64,000 nt of DNA from Lentzea terrae (GCF_003265345.1 NZ_QFWW01000001.1:432450-496449), one strand, 5' to 3'; shown: positions 27,478 through 36,434, counted from the stretch's first letter. Translations and numbers: made by a program. The notes: generated from the sequence alone by a model not told the origin.

Positions 27478-29610
27478 GTGAGAACACCCCTGCTGGTGGC
27501 AGCGTTGGCAGCAGCAGCGATCGTTCCGGTGTGGACGGTCGCGGCGCAGGCCGACGTGGTGCCCGGAACCGCTTATCAAGTGACGAACGTCGGCAGCGGA
27601 AAGTGTGTCGAATCGCTGGGATCGGCCAACGGCGCACAGCTCCGCCAACAGACCTGCTCCGGTCAGACCTGGAAGTTCGCGCCGACGAGCGACGGCTATT
27701 TCACGGTCGGCGAAGGCGCTGTCTGGGACGTCTCGAACGTGTCCACAACGGACAACGCGCTGATCCACATGTGGCAGAACTTCAACGCGAACAACCAGCA
27801 GTGGCGCCCCGAACAGGTGGGGACCGACACCTACCGGTTCGTGAGCCGTCACAGCGGCAAGTGCCTCGACGTGCCCGGCGCGACGACCAACGACGTCCAG
27901 TTGGTGCAGTACACCTGCAACGGCACCAACGCCCAGGCCTTCCGGCTCAGCACGCCGGCGCCGCCGGACCCGAACCAGCCCGACTTCGGCCCGAACGTGC
28001 TGATCTTCGACCCGTCGATGCCCGCCAGCACCATCCAGGCGCGGCTCAACGAGGTCTTCCGCACGCAGGAAGAGGGTCAGTACGACGCGCGCCGGTACGC
28101 GATCATGTTCAAGCCCGGCAGCTACAACGTCGACGTGAACATCGGCTTCTTCACCCAGGTCCTCGGGCTCGGCCTGAACCCGGACCAGGTGAACATCAAC
28201 GGCCAGGTGCACGTCGAGGCCGACTGGTTCGAGGGCAACGCGACGCACAACTTCTGGCGTGGCGCCGAGAACCTCGCGATCCGGCCGCCGGGCGGCACCA
28301 ACACGTGGGCCGTCTCGCAGGCCTCCGCGATGCGCCGCACGCACGTCCACGGCAACATGCAGCTCGACGACAACGGCTGGTCCAGCGGTGGTTTCCTGGC
28401 CGACTCGGTGGTCACGGGCCAGGTGCGGTCGGGCAGCCAGCAGCAGTGGCTGTCGCGCAACACCGAGTGGGGCTCGTGGACCGGCGAGAACTGGAACATG
28501 GTGTTCGTCGGCGCCCGCAACGCACCGCAGAACACGTTCCCCGAGCCGCCGTACACGACGGTCGCGCAGACCCCTGTCGTGCGTGAGAAGCCGTTCCTGA
28601 ACATCGACGGCAACGGCAAGTACAGCGTCTTCGTCCCGTCGCTGCGCACCAACACCAGCGGCACCACGTGGGCGAGCGGCAACCAGCAGGGCACGAACAT
28701 CCCGCTGACGGACTTCTTCGTCGCCAAGCCGGGCACGTCGGCCGCCACGATGAACCAGCAGCTCGCAGCGGGCAAGCACCTGCTGCTCACGCCGGGCATC
28801 CACCAGGTGAGCGAGCCGATCCGGGTCACCCGTCCGGACACCGTCGTGTTCGGCCTGGGACTCGCGACCGTCATGCCCACCAACGGGAACATGGCGCTCG
28901 ACGTGGCCGATGTGGACGGTGTGAAGATCGCCGGCCTGCTGCTGGACGCGGCTCCGACGAACTCGCCGTTGCTGATGCAGATCGGAGCACCGGGCAGCAA
29001 CGCCAACCACGCGGCCAACCCGACTTCGATGCACGACCTGTACGTGCGCATCGGCGGTTCGGCGGTCGGGCGGGCCACGACCTCATTGGTCGTCAACAGT
29101 CACAACGTGATCGGTGACCACCTCTGGCTGTGGCGCGGCGACCACTCCTACGGCGTCGGCTGGGACGTGAACCGGGCCGACACCGGGTTGATCGTCAACG
29201 GCAACAACGTGACGATGTACGGCCTCTTCGTGGAGCACTACCAGAAGTACCAGACCATCTGGAACGGCCAGGGCGGCCGGACGTACTTCTACCAGAACGA
29301 GATGCCGTACGAGGTGCCGAACCAGGCGGCGTGGATGAACGGCTCCACGCGCGGCTACGCGGCGTACAAGGTGGCCAACCACGTCACCACGCACGAGGCG
29401 TGGGGCTTGGGCAGCTACATCTTCGCCAACGCCAACCCGAGTGTGGTGGCGGACCGGGCGTTCGAAGTGCCGAACACGCCGGGCGTCAGGTTCCACAGCA
29501 TGGTGACGATCTCGTTGGGCGGCAAGGGCACCATCGAGCGAATCATCAACAACTCGGGCGGACGGGTGACCGCCGGCTCCACCGAGGCTTACCTGGCGAA
29601 TTACCCGTAA
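27478..29610 (+). CDS. Secreted RICIN lectin fused to a beta-helix-like domain
   Basis: The 710-residue product starts at GTG with a Sec signal (1-25). Residues about 30-158 are a beta-trefoil lectin with the recurrent GKCVE and GKCLDV motifs and QQW motif. The following 550 residues are rich in Asn, Gly and aromatic residues with short repeated strands (GVKIAGLLLDAAP, NVIGDHLWLWRGD, VNGNNVTMYGLFVEHYQ), as in right-handed beta-helix enzymes such as GH55 or lyases. I do not recognise the catalytic family. It is predicted to bind and possibly cleave extracellular glycans. Confidence 0.75.
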   Translation: MRTPLLVAALAAAAIVPVWTVAAQADVVPGTAYQVTNVGSGKCVESLGSANGAQLRQQTCSGQTWKFAPTSDGYFTVGEGAVWDVSNVSTTDNALIHMWQNFNANNQQWRPEQVGTDTYRFVSRHSGKCLDVPGATTNDVQLVQYTCNGTNAQAFRLSTPAPPDPNQPDFGPNVLIFDPSMPASTIQARLNEVFRTQEEGQYDARRYAIMFKPGSYNVDVNIGFFTQVLGLGLNPDQVNINGQVHVEADWFEGNATHNFWRGAENLAIRPPGGTNTWAVSQASAMRRTHVHGNMQLDDNGWSSGGFLADSVVTGQVRSGSQQQWLSRNTEWGSWTGENWNMVFVGARNAPQNTFPEPPYTTVAQTPVVREKPFLNIDGNGKYSVFVPSLRTNTSGTTWASGNQQGTNIPLTDFFVAKPGTSAATMNQQLAAGKHLLLTPGIHQVSEPIRVTRPDTVVFGLGLATVMPTNGNMALDVADVDGVKIAGLLLDAAPTNSPLLMQIGAPGSNANHAANPTSMHDLYVRIGGSAVGRATTSLVVNSHNVIGDHLWLWRGDHSYGVGWDVNRADTGLIVNGNNVTMYGLFVEHYQKYQTIWNGQGGRTYFYQNEMPYEVPNQAAWMNGSTRGYAAYKVANHVTTHEAWGLGSYIFANANPSVVADRAFEVPNTPGVRFHSMVTISLGGKGTIERIINNSGGRVTAGSTEAYLANYP

Positions 29611-29663
29611 CGGTCCTGCCCAAAAATTCCACTCAGCGGTTCAATCGGTTTTCGACTGCGCAT

Positions 29664-29699
29664 CCCCGTGCTCTGGTCCGCATAGACCGGAGCATGGGG
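29664..29699. promoter_or_regulatory. Inverted repeat over the amidase start
   Basis: CCCCGTGCTCTGGTC (29664-29678) and GACCGGAGCATGGGG (29685-29699) are inverted with 13 of 15 matches and a 6-base centre. The right arm contains the ATG at 29694, so it may be an operator or an RNA hairpin that hides the start. The amidase frame downstream is broken. Confidence 0.5.
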
Positions 29700-30943
29700 A
29701 TGTTCACTGAGCAGTTGCAGCACATCGAGTCCTTGAACTCCGTGTACAACGCCTTGACCACCGTGTTCGAGGAGCCGGACGAGCCGACCGGCCCGCTCGC
29801 CGGCGTCCTGTTCTCGGTCAAGGCCAACATCGACGTCGCGGGCGCGGCCACCACGCACGGCATGAAGTCGTTGACCGGCAACGTGAAGTCGTCCGACGCA
29901 CCGATCGTGGCGCGGCTGCGGGCCGCCGGGGCCACGCCGATCGCCCATGCGAACATGCCGACGTTGAACGCCAGAGGCATGCACACGTACAGCGAACTGG
30001 CCGGACACACCATCAACCCGTGGGACGCCTCGAAGTCACCCGGTGGCAGCTCCGGAGGTGACGCGGTCGCGGTGGCGACGGGCATGGTGCGCATCGGGAT
30101 CGGCAACGACGGTGGCGTTCGCTGCGGCTGCCCGCGTTCCTGAACGGCATCTGCGCTTTGAAGCCGAGCTACGGGCGTTACCCGCAGGGCACGATCTACG
30201 GCCAGCCAGATCCGTCGTTCCCCACCCGGGTCATGACGGTCGAAGGCCCGCTCGCCCGCACCGTCGCCGACCTGAGGATGGTGCACGACCTGCTGTGCGG
30301 TGCTGATCCGGCCGACCCGCGCACGGTGCCGGTACCGGCCGCCGGTGCGCCGGTCGCCAGGATCGCCGGTTTCGTGCCGGGCGATCCCGTGGTCGAGGAG
30401 GCGGCGAAACGGCTGGTGGACGCGGGCTACGAGGTCGAGGCGGTCACGCCGCCGCGGGTCGACGAGTCGTCGGAGCTGGCCATGCGGATGGTCGCCACGC
30501 CGATCGCGCTGGGGTTCGACGAGTACGTCGCGTTCGCCGGTGAGGATCTCGCCGGGTACGCGCGGAACCTGCTGGCGGTGCGGCCGGCCCTCGACCTCGG
30601 CGAGTTCCTGGCGCTCACCGGCACCAGGCTGTCCGTCCAGCGCGAGTGGGCGCGGCTGCTGGACCGATACCCGGTGGTGGTCGGCCCGGTCAGCACGACG
30701 CCGTCGTTCGAACCGGACCAGGACCGCCGCAGCCCCGAGGCCCTCGCCGACTACTTCGAGGCGATGAAGCTGTGCGAGGCGACGTCGTTCGCCGGGCTGC
30801 CGTCGGTCGCGGTGCCGACGGGGCTGCGCGACGGGCTGCCCACCGGCGTCCAGGTGATCTCCCGGCTGTACCGGGAAGACCTGGCCCTGGACGCGGCGGT
30901 GGTGCTGGAAACGCGGCTCACGCCAACCGCTTCGGGCGGTTGA
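29694..30943 (+). pseudogene. Amidase-signature enzyme with a frameshift
   Basis: Two frames together encode an amidase-signature protein of about 416 residues. The first carries the catalytic Lys in LFSVKANIDV and the Ser-rich loop SPGGSSGGDAVAV, and runs to GNDGG before shifting out of frame and stopping at 30141-30143. The second continues with SLRLPAFLNGICALKPSYGRYPQG from 30119, exactly the sequence expected after the catalytic region. One base appears missing between 30111 and 30120, probably a G in GGTGGCGTTC. All catalytic residues lie before or at the break. Either the gene is recently inactivated or the assembly has a single-base error. Confidence 0.85.
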
Positions 30944-31244
30944 TCTTCATCTCGTCCATGTCCGTGACGGTGGCGCGCAGGCCGCGGTAGTCGACGCCGA
31001 AAGCGTCGAGGGCCGCGGTCGCGCGCCGCAGTCCTGCCTCGTCCGGCTTCTCGGCGGCGGTCAGGATGACGCGGTAGCTGAAGAAGTCGAGCTTCTCGTC
31101 GAACGTCAGCGCGCCCTCCTCGCAGAACCCGCCGCTGCGCAGGAAGTCGAAGCCCTGCAGGTGCTCCCGCAGCGTCGCGCGCTGATCGTCGGTCAGGTCG
31201 GCGAAGCGGCCTCGGACGAGTACTCGGTAGGTGTGTTCAGCCAC
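30918..31244 (-). CDS. DUF6204-type small protein
   Basis: The 108-residue protein (HTYRVLVRGRFADLTDDQRATLREHL at the start, ATVTDMDEMKINRPKR at the end) matches a small actinobacterial family of unknown function. It looks like a soluble alpha/beta fold without Cys clusters or membrane segments. It overlaps the 3' end of the broken amidase by 26 bases on the opposite strand. The role is not known. Confidence 0.75.
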   Translation of the reverse strand: MAEHTYRVLVRGRFADLTDDQRATLREHLQGFDFLRSGGFCEEGALTFDEKLDFFSYRVILTAAEKPDEAGLRRATAALDAFGVDYRGLRATVTDMDEMKINRPKRLA

Positions 31245-31313
31245 GAGCGAAGATGCTCCCCGAACCGGCTTCTGGTGGCCAACGATTTCCCCGGTGCGGA
31301 AGAATCATGGTCC

Positions 31314-31955
31314 ATGAACGCAAAAGAGCTGGTCACGCGCATCCGGACGGAGCTGCACCCCGGTGAGCACGACAACCTCGTGGTGAAACTGATCGAAACC
31401 GGACAGGCTCCGCGCGCCGTGATCGCGACGTTCGCCGCGGAGGAAAACCACATCGTGTCGTCGGACTGGCGAACATTCCTCACGCTCGCGGCGAAGGCGC
31501 AGGAGCCCAACGCACGCGCGTTCTTCACCCTGCTGGCCGGCGGCGAGGAGCTCGTGCTGCCGATGCTTGCACCGCTCGCGCAGGCCGCCGGCATGTCGGC
31601 CAAGGAGTTCCAGAACTACGAGCCCTACCCCGGTTGCCAGGCCTACCCGGCGTACCAGGCGTGGATGGCCCTCAACGGCGAGCCGACCGACGTGATCCTC
31701 GCGATCCTGGCCAACTTCACCGCGTGGGGCGGCTACTGCGCCCGCATGGCCAAGGGTCTGCGCGAGCACTACGGGTTCGACGACGAAGCGTGCGCGTTCG
31801 TCGACTTCTTCGCCACGCCCGCCCCGCAGCTCGAGGAGCGCGCGATCGCGGCCGTGCAGGCGGCACTGGACTCCGGTTGGCAGCCGAAGCACGCGTGGCG
31901 CTACGGCCGCCTGCTGCAGGCCTACGAGCTGGAGTTCTGGTCCACGCTGGCCTAA
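31314..31955 (+). CDS. TenA/PqqC-like (haem-oxygenase fold) protein
   Basis: The 213-residue protein is all helical, with motifs of the TenA/PqqC-like group: AAEENHIVSSDWRTFLTLAAKA, LAGGEELVLPMLAPLAQAAGM and NFTAWGGYCARMAKGLREHYGFDD. Paired Glu and His residues in helices could bind a diiron centre or a cofactor. It lies alone, with a short hairpin downstream. TenA proteins salvage thiamine precursors, but the catalytic Cys of TenA is not evident, so a non-thiamine oxidase or ligand-binding role is more likely. Confidence 0.65.
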   Translation: MNAKELVTRIRTELHPGEHDNLVVKLIETGQAPRAVIATFAAEENHIVSSDWRTFLTLAAKAQEPNARAFFTLLAGGEELVLPMLAPLAQAAGMSAKEFQNYEPYPGCQAYPAYQAWMALNGEPTDVILAILANFTAWGGYCARMAKGLREHYGFDDEACAFVDFFATPAPQLEERAIAAVQAALDSGWQPKHAWRYGRLLQAYELEFWSTLA

Positions 31956-31976
31956 GTGAGTAGAGGTACTCATGAC

Positions 31977-32006
31977 ATCCCGAGCGCCACGCAGGACGCT
32001 CGGGAT
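31977..32006. terminator. Hairpin between the TenA-like and YiaAB genes
   Basis: ATCCCGAGCG and CGCTCGGGAT are perfect 10-base arms with a 10-base loop. It is 21 bases downstream of the TenA-like stop and ends one base before the chosen YiaAB start, so it can act as a terminator or as a leader hairpin. It would lie inside the protein if the upstream ATG at 31972 were used. Confidence 0.6.
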
Positions 32007-32007
32007 C

Positions 32008-32304
32008 ATGACTTCCGCCACCTCCTCGCACACCCCGACGACCGCCGCCTTCTACGCGCAGGCGGTCGTCTCCTTCGGTCTCTCGCTCACCGCCGTCGCC
32101 ATCGGGGTCGTGTTCCTCCCCGTCGACGGCTGGGTCCGCGCGTTCCTGGGCATCGCGATGCTCTACACCGTCACCTCGGCGTTCACACTGGCCAAGGTGC
32201 TCAGGGACCGGCAGGAGGACACCTACATCTCCAGCCGCGTGGACAGAGCCCGCCTGGACAAGCTGCTGACCGAGCACGACCCCTTCAAGATCGACGCACC
32301 CTGA
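32008..32304 (+). CDS. YiaAB two-helix membrane protein
   Basis: The 98-residue protein has two hydrophobic helices (AQAVVSFGLSLTAVAIGVVFLPV and FLGIAMLYTVTSAFTLAKVL) followed by a cytoplasmic tail RDRQEDTYISSRVDRARLDKLLTEHDPF, matching the YiaAB family. The ATG at 32008 is preferred because an upstream ATG would translate the hairpin. It is a small inner-membrane protein of unknown function, often stress-related. The stop is 4 bases from the convergent chitinase stop. Confidence 0.8.
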   Translation: MTSATSSHTPTTAAFYAQAVVSFGLSLTAVAIGVVFLPVDGWVRAFLGIAMLYTVTSAFTLAKVLRDRQEDTYISSRVDRARLDKLLTEHDPFKIDAP

Positions 32305-32308
32305 GCGG

Positions 32309-33787
32309 TCACCTCGGCAGGTAGGCGCGGTGGGACTTGGAGAACTCGAAGTTGTTGAACTTGTCCCAGTTGATCGACCACGTCATCAGGCCGCGCAGGT
32401 TCGGGTAGACGCCCTTCGGCTGGTAGCTGCCACACCGCGTGCCCTTGGTGAGGCAGTCGAGCGCGGTGTGCACGTCGGCGACGGAGGTGAAACCGTTGCC
32501 CGCGTTGACGGACGCGGGCAGGCCGATCGCGACCTGCTCCTGGCGCAACGGAGCGAACACCTTCGACGTGTCACCGCGCACCGGGAACCCGGCGAGCACC
32601 ATGTCGGTCATCGCGACGTGGAAGTCCGCGCCGCCCATGAAGTGGTACTGGTTGTCCAGGCCCATCACAGGTCCGGAGTTGTAGTCCTGCACGTGCAGCA
32701 ACGTCAGATCGTTGCGCATCGCCTCGATCACGGGCAGATAGGCGCCCGTGCGCGCGTCGCCGCCGCCCGCGCCGCCGTAGAACTGGTAGCCGACCTGCAC
32801 GAAGAACGTCTCCGGCGCCATCGTGAGCACGAAACCCGCGCCGTAGCGGGACTTCAGCGACCGCAGGGCCGAGATCAGGTTCACGATCACCGGCGTGGTC
32901 GGGTTGCGGAAGTCGGTGTCGCCGGCGTTCAACGAGAGCGAGTGGCCCTCGAAGTCGACGTCGAGCCCGTTCAGGCCGTACTTGTCGATGATCGCCGAAG
33001 CCGACCGCACGAACGCGTCGCGCGCGGCCGTGGTCTCCAGCCGCACCTGGCCGTTCTGGCCGCCGATGGAGATCAGGACCTTCTTGCCCTTCTGCTGCTG
33101 GGCCCTGATGCCCGCGATGAAGTCGGCCTCGGACTCGACGTTCGGGCACTCCGCGACCGGGCACTGCGCGAACCGCAGCTCACCGCTCGTCGCGCTGGTG
33201 GGCTCGGCGAACGACAGGTTGATGACGTCCCACTCGTCCGGCACGTCGCGCATGCGGGTGTAGCCGGAACCGTTGGCGAAGCTGGCGTGCAGGTACCCGA
33301 CGAGCACCTTGCGCGGCAACGAACCCGTGGGAGGCGGGCCGGTCGTGGTGGTCGTGGTGGTGGTCGTCGTCGTAGTGGTGGTCGTTGAAGTGGGTGAGGT
33401 ACCACCCGTGCACGCCGCGCCGTTGATCGTGCAGTTCACCGGGTCGGCAGTGCCGCTTGCGTTGTAGCCGAACGTGACGCTGGCACCGGGCGCGACCGAG
33501 CCGTTGTACTCGCGGTTGACGAACGCGTAGTGGTTGCCGCTCTTGGTGAGCAGCGAGTCCCAGTAGGCACCGACGGACGTGGACGCCGGGTAGTCGAACT
33601 CGACCTTCCAGGAGCTGATGGCCGCGCTGGTCCCGTTCTTGATCGTCACCGTGGCGGTGTACCCGGTGTCCCAGGACTGCTTGGTGAACGTCGCCGTGAC
33701 ACCGGCGGCGCTGGCAGGGGCGAGGCTCACGATCACGGTGCCGAGCACCAGTGCGGCGACCGCGCTTATTCGAGCGAACAACAGCAT
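32309..33787 (-). CDS. Secreted chitinase: CBM2, poly-Thr linker, GH18
   Basis: The 492-residue product has a Sec signal (1-28), a family 2 carbohydrate-binding module (about 30-126, with SWKVEFDYPAST), a linker of 15 consecutive Thr, and a GH18 TIM barrel. The catalytic motif is GLDVDFEG, whose last acid donates the proton, and SIGGQNG lies in strand 3. The enzyme cleaves beta-1,4-GlcNAc polymers outside the cell. A dre-like site 47 bases upstream of the start suggests DasR control by GlcNAc, as in Streptomyces. The ribosome site is a GGGACGGAGC run. Confidence 0.93.
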   Translation of the reverse strand: MLLFARISAVAALVLGTVIVSLAPASAAGVTATFTKQSWDTGYTATVTIKNGTSAAISSWKVEFDYPASTSVGAYWDSLLTKSGNHYAFVNREYNGSVAPGASVTFGYNASGTADPVNCTINGAACTGGTSPTSTTTTTTTTTTTTTTTGPPPTGSLPRKVLVGYLHASFANGSGYTRMRDVPDEWDVINLSFAEPTSATSGELRFAQCPVAECPNVESEADFIAGIRAQQQKGKKVLISIGGQNGQVRLETTAARDAFVRSASAIIDKYGLNGLDVDFEGHSLSLNAGDTDFRNPTTPVIVNLISALRSLKSRYGAGFVLTMAPETFFVQVGYQFYGGAGGGDARTGAYLPVIEAMRNDLTLLHVQDYNSGPVMGLDNQYHFMGGADFHVAMTDMVLAGFPVRGDTSKVFAPLRQEQVAIGLPASVNAGNGFTSVADVHTALDCLTKGTRCGSYQPKGVYPNLRGLMTWSINWDKFNNFEFSKSHRAYLPR

Positions 33788-33833
33788 GGTTGCTCCGTCC
33801 CTAACGTGGCGGCCGGCAGGGGGTCATTCGAAT

Positions 33834-33845
33834 TGGACTAGACCA
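33834..33845. promoter_or_regulatory. dre-like DasR operator (TGGACTAGACCA)
   Basis: The reverse strand reads TGGTCTAGTCCA, one base different from the Streptomyces DasR core TGGTCTAGACCA. It lies 47 bases upstream of the chitinase start and 36 before the divergent hydrolase. DasR represses chitin genes until glucosamine phosphates accumulate. Confidence 0.65.
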
Positions 33846-33866
33846 TCAACGTCAAAGTCAAGGTCC

Positions 33867-33872
33867 TAGACT
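33867..33872 (+). promoter_or_regulatory. Putative -10 box (TAGACT) of a leaderless transcript
   Basis: The hexamer lies 8 bases before the GTG of the alpha/beta hydrolase, with no ribosome site. The dre-like site overlaps its probable -35 zone. Confidence 0.35.
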
Positions 33873-33880
33873 GCCCAGTC

Positions 33881-34645
33881 GTGCCCCACGCTCGTGCCGC
33901 AGACGGAACCAAGCTCTTCTACTCGATCGAAGGCTCAGGGCCTCCCCTGCTGCTGATCGCGGGCCAGGCCAACTCCTCCCGCTGGTGGACGCAGGTGCAG
34001 CCCGAACTCGCCAAAGAGTTCACGACGATCGTCACCGACCACCGCGGCACCGGTGCCAGCGACAAGCCCGACGCCCCGTACAGCACGCAGCTGTTCGCCT
34101 CGGACTGCATCGCGATCCTCGACGACGCCGGCATCGACCGGGCGCACGTCTACGGCACGTCGATGGGCGGCCGGATCGCGCAGTGGATCGCGGCCTCGTA
34201 CGGCGATCGCGTCGACCGGCTGGTGCTGGGCTGCACGTCACCGGGCGGGCCGAACGCGATCGAGCGCAGCGCCGCGGTGCGCAAGTCGTTGGCGCAGATC
34301 GACCCGATGAAGGCGCGCAAAGCGTTGGAAGACCTGATGTACACGCCCGCGTACAAAGGCCCGTACAACACGCTCGGCGACCCGAACATGCCACCGCACG
34401 CCCGCAAACGGCACCTCTTCGCGAGCGGCGAGCACGACGCGTGGGACGTGCTGCCGACGATCACCGCGCCGACGCTCGTCGTGCACGGGACCGAGGACAT
34501 CTTCAACCCCACGGCCAACGCCCCGTTGATCACCGAACGGATCCACGGCGCGCGGCTGCACCTCATCGCAGGCGCTCGGCATGGCTACTTCGAGGAGTTC
34601 AAAGCCGAAGCCACGCCGCTGGTGATGGACTTCCTCAGCTCGTGA
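33881..34645 (+). CDS. Alpha/beta hydrolase
   Basis: The 254-residue protein starts at GTG and contains the canonical triad: GTSMGG nucleophile elbow near residue 94, an Asp in VVHGTEDIFNP near 207 and a His in GARHGYFEEF near 232, with a DHRGTGASDKP strand near 52. No signal peptide is present. The family covers esterases, haloperoxidase-like and ring-cleavage hydrolases, so the substrate cannot be inferred. It is divergent from the chitinase and shares the intergenic region with a dre-like site. Confidence 0.88.
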   Translation: MPHARAADGTKLFYSIEGSGPPLLLIAGQANSSRWWTQVQPELAKEFTTIVTDHRGTGASDKPDAPYSTQLFASDCIAILDDAGIDRAHVYGTSMGGRIAQWIAASYGDRVDRLVLGCTSPGGPNAIERSAAVRKSLAQIDPMKARKALEDLMYTPAYKGPYNTLGDPNMPPHARKRHLFASGEHDAWDVLPTITAPTLVVHGTEDIFNPTANAPLITERIHGARLHLIAGARHGYFEEFKAEATPLVMDFLSS

Positions 34646-35465
34646 CCCACCGCAGGCCGCGCATCAACGCGTGGCCCGCGAACCGCACTCCGGTGGCCTC
34701 GGCGATCGGCAGGTACGGCAGCCGCAGCGGAATCCGCGCCCACACGGGCAGGGTGGCCACCGCCGACGCCGACAAGACCGCGTACGGCCCTTTCGCGAGC
34801 AGCGGCAGCGGCGCTTTCAGCAGCAGGAAACGCGCCGCCTCCCGAGCCTCGCGCGTGCCCTCCAGCTCGGGCCGGTAAGCGACCAGCCGTGCGTCGAGCT
34901 CGGCCTTCGTGCGTGGCGGATCCGGAACGCCCATGGCGTCCGCGATGACCGCCATGTCGGCGACGTAACCGTCGTAGTCGTCGAGCGGTTTCTCGCCGTA
35001 CTTCTGGTGGCAGCGCAGGAAGCTGTCGACCTCGGCCACGTGCACCCAGCCCAGCAGGTGCGGGTCGTCGGCGCGGTAGGCCCGTCCGTCCGGCGCCGTG
35101 CCGTGGATGAACGAGTGCACGCGCGCGAGCCGTGAGATCGCTTCCTGTGCGTCCTTGACGCTCCCGTAGGTGGTCACGCCGACGAACAGGCTGGTGCGCT
35201 GCAACCGTCCCCACGGATCGGTGCGGTAGTCCGAGTGCTGGGCGACCGCCGCCATCGCGAGCGGGTGCAACGACTGCAACAGCAACGCCCGCAGCCCGCC
35301 GATGAACATGGCGTGATCTGCGTGAACGTGCCGGATCGGCCGGTCTTCGGCGAACATGCGCGGGCCGGGCGCGTCGTGGATCCGCCGCGCGTGCTTCTCC
35401 CGCTCCGGACCCGCGACCTTCTCGAACAGGCCGTCGCTCAGCTGCCGCCGCAGTGCCTCCAGCAT
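34635..35465 (-). CDS. Oxygenase MpaB-family (DUF2236) protein
   Basis: The 276-residue protein has the DUF2236 pattern: MLEALRRQL, the HVHADHAMFIGGLRALLLQSLHPLAMAAVAQHSDYRTDPWGRLQRT core, WVHVAEVDSFLRCHQKYGEKPLD and LPYLPIAEATG. Conserved His residues probably bind haem, as in latex-clearing protein Lcp and MpaB. Members are haem-dependent oxygenases. Its stop overlaps the convergent hydrolase end by 11 bases. Confidence 0.85.
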   Translation of the reverse strand: MLEALRRQLSDGLFEKVAGPEREKHARRIHDAPGPRMFAEDRPIRHVHADHAMFIGGLRALLLQSLHPLAMAAVAQHSDYRTDPWGRLQRTSLFVGVTTYGSVKDAQEAISRLARVHSFIHGTAPDGRAYRADDPHLLGWVHVAEVDSFLRCHQKYGEKPLDDYDGYVADMAVIADAMGVPDPPRTKAELDARLVAYRPELEGTREAREAARFLLLKAPLPLLAKGPYAVLSASAVATLPVWARIPLRLPYLPIAEATGVRFAGHALMRGLRWVTS

Positions 35466-35472
35466 TCACCCA

Positions 35473-36432
35473 TCATGCGCTCAGGAGGCTGAGACCAGGA
35501 AGGAGAATCCACTGGTCCGGCTCAGTGAACGCCTTGTTGTTCTTCGGCCGCAGGCCCGCGTAGGCGCAGCAGTAGGCCACGGCCTGGCCTTCGTAGAGAT
35601 GCGCGAGGAGCACCTCGAACGTGCTGTCCCGCTCGCTCGGGCCGCCGCCGGGATGCAGGTCCCAGCCGATGGTCCGGCCGTCGCGGTGGATGTTGCCCTG
35701 GTTGCCGCTCTTGGGGTTGGCGTACATGCCGTACGCGACGGTGCCCGCGGACAGCAGCTCCATCATGTCGGGTGTCTGGATGAGGTAGAACCAGGGTTGC
35801 ACCAGGATGCAGCCGCCGGGCACGTCCGTGACGCTGACCGCGAGCTCGGTGTCGTCGCCGAACGGAGCGGGCCACCAGTCCCCCGCCGGAACCGTGGGCG
35901 GGACGTCGGCGGCGGGCACCACGGTGGCGTTCAGCCTGCGGGTCGCCTCCGCCGCGTCGATGCCCGCGACGCAGGCCATGCTGTAGCCGTCGTAGTGCGG
36001 GAAGTCCTTCAGCGCGAGGATCAGCCGGCCGGCCTCGCGGACCGCCAGCTGCTCGGCGCCGGTCAGCACCTCGTCGGACGGGATGACGTGCCGGGTCGCG
36101 CGGCTCAGCCGAGCCGGCGACCAGCCGGACATCATGGGGCGCACCGGATCCGCCCCGGCGGCAAGCAACGCCTGCGCGATGTCGGGCTTGCCCTCGTACA
36201 CGGCCCGCCACAACGCGCTCCGGCCGTCGTTCAGCTGATCGACGTCGTCGACCCGAGCGGCCACCTCCGCCACGGTCTCGGCCGTCCCGAATTCGACCGC
36301 GCAGTGCAGTGGCGTCATCCAGAACGGGCCTGTGTTCGGGTCGGCGCCCGCGTCGAGCCTGCGCCGCACGGCGTTCGCGCTCTGCCAGCCGGCGGACGGA
36401 AAGCCTTGCCAGCCCTGAAGTTCTTCCCCCAT
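35473..36432 (-). CDS. Ankyrin-repeat protein with DUF6461-like C-terminus
   Basis: The 319-residue protein begins with ankyrin-like repeats (MTPLHCAVEFGTAETVAEVAARVDDVDQLNDGRSALWRAVYEGKPDIAQALLAAGADP, about residues 38-96). The C-terminal 190 residues show aromatic-rich motifs (WWPAPFGDDTELAVSVTDVPGGCILVQPWFYLIQTPDM). This half resembles the actinobacterial DUF6461 family, but I am not certain. It has no signal or membrane segment. A terminator hairpin lies just before its start. Confidence 0.65.
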   Translation of the reverse strand: MGEELQGWQGFPSAGWQSANAVRRRLDAGADPNTGPFWMTPLHCAVEFGTAETVAEVAARVDDVDQLNDGRSALWRAVYEGKPDIAQALLAAGADPVRPMMSGWSPARLSRATRHVIPSDEVLTGAEQLAVREAGRLILALKDFPHYDGYSMACVAGIDAAEATRRLNATVVPAADVPPTVPAGDWWPAPFGDDTELAVSVTDVPGGCILVQPWFYLIQTPDMMELLSAGTVAYGMYANPKSGNQGNIHRDGRTIGWDLHPGGGPSERDSTFEVLLAHLYEGQAVAYCCAYAGLRPKNNKAFTEPDQWILLPGLSLLSA

Positions 36433-36434
36433 GA

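Noticed and set aside
26293..29034. Long leftward frame running through the RICIN gene and joining the SRPBCC gene
   Set aside because: Only its last 195 codons match a family (SRPBCC), starting at an ATG that overlaps the ArsR stop. The rest is antisense to a well-supported secreted protein.
33300..33390. Poly-Thr linker codons in the chitinase as a possible phase-variable tract
   Set aside because: The codons are mixed trinucleotides rather than a uniform microsatellite, and Thr-rich linkers are normal between CBM2 and GH18 domains.
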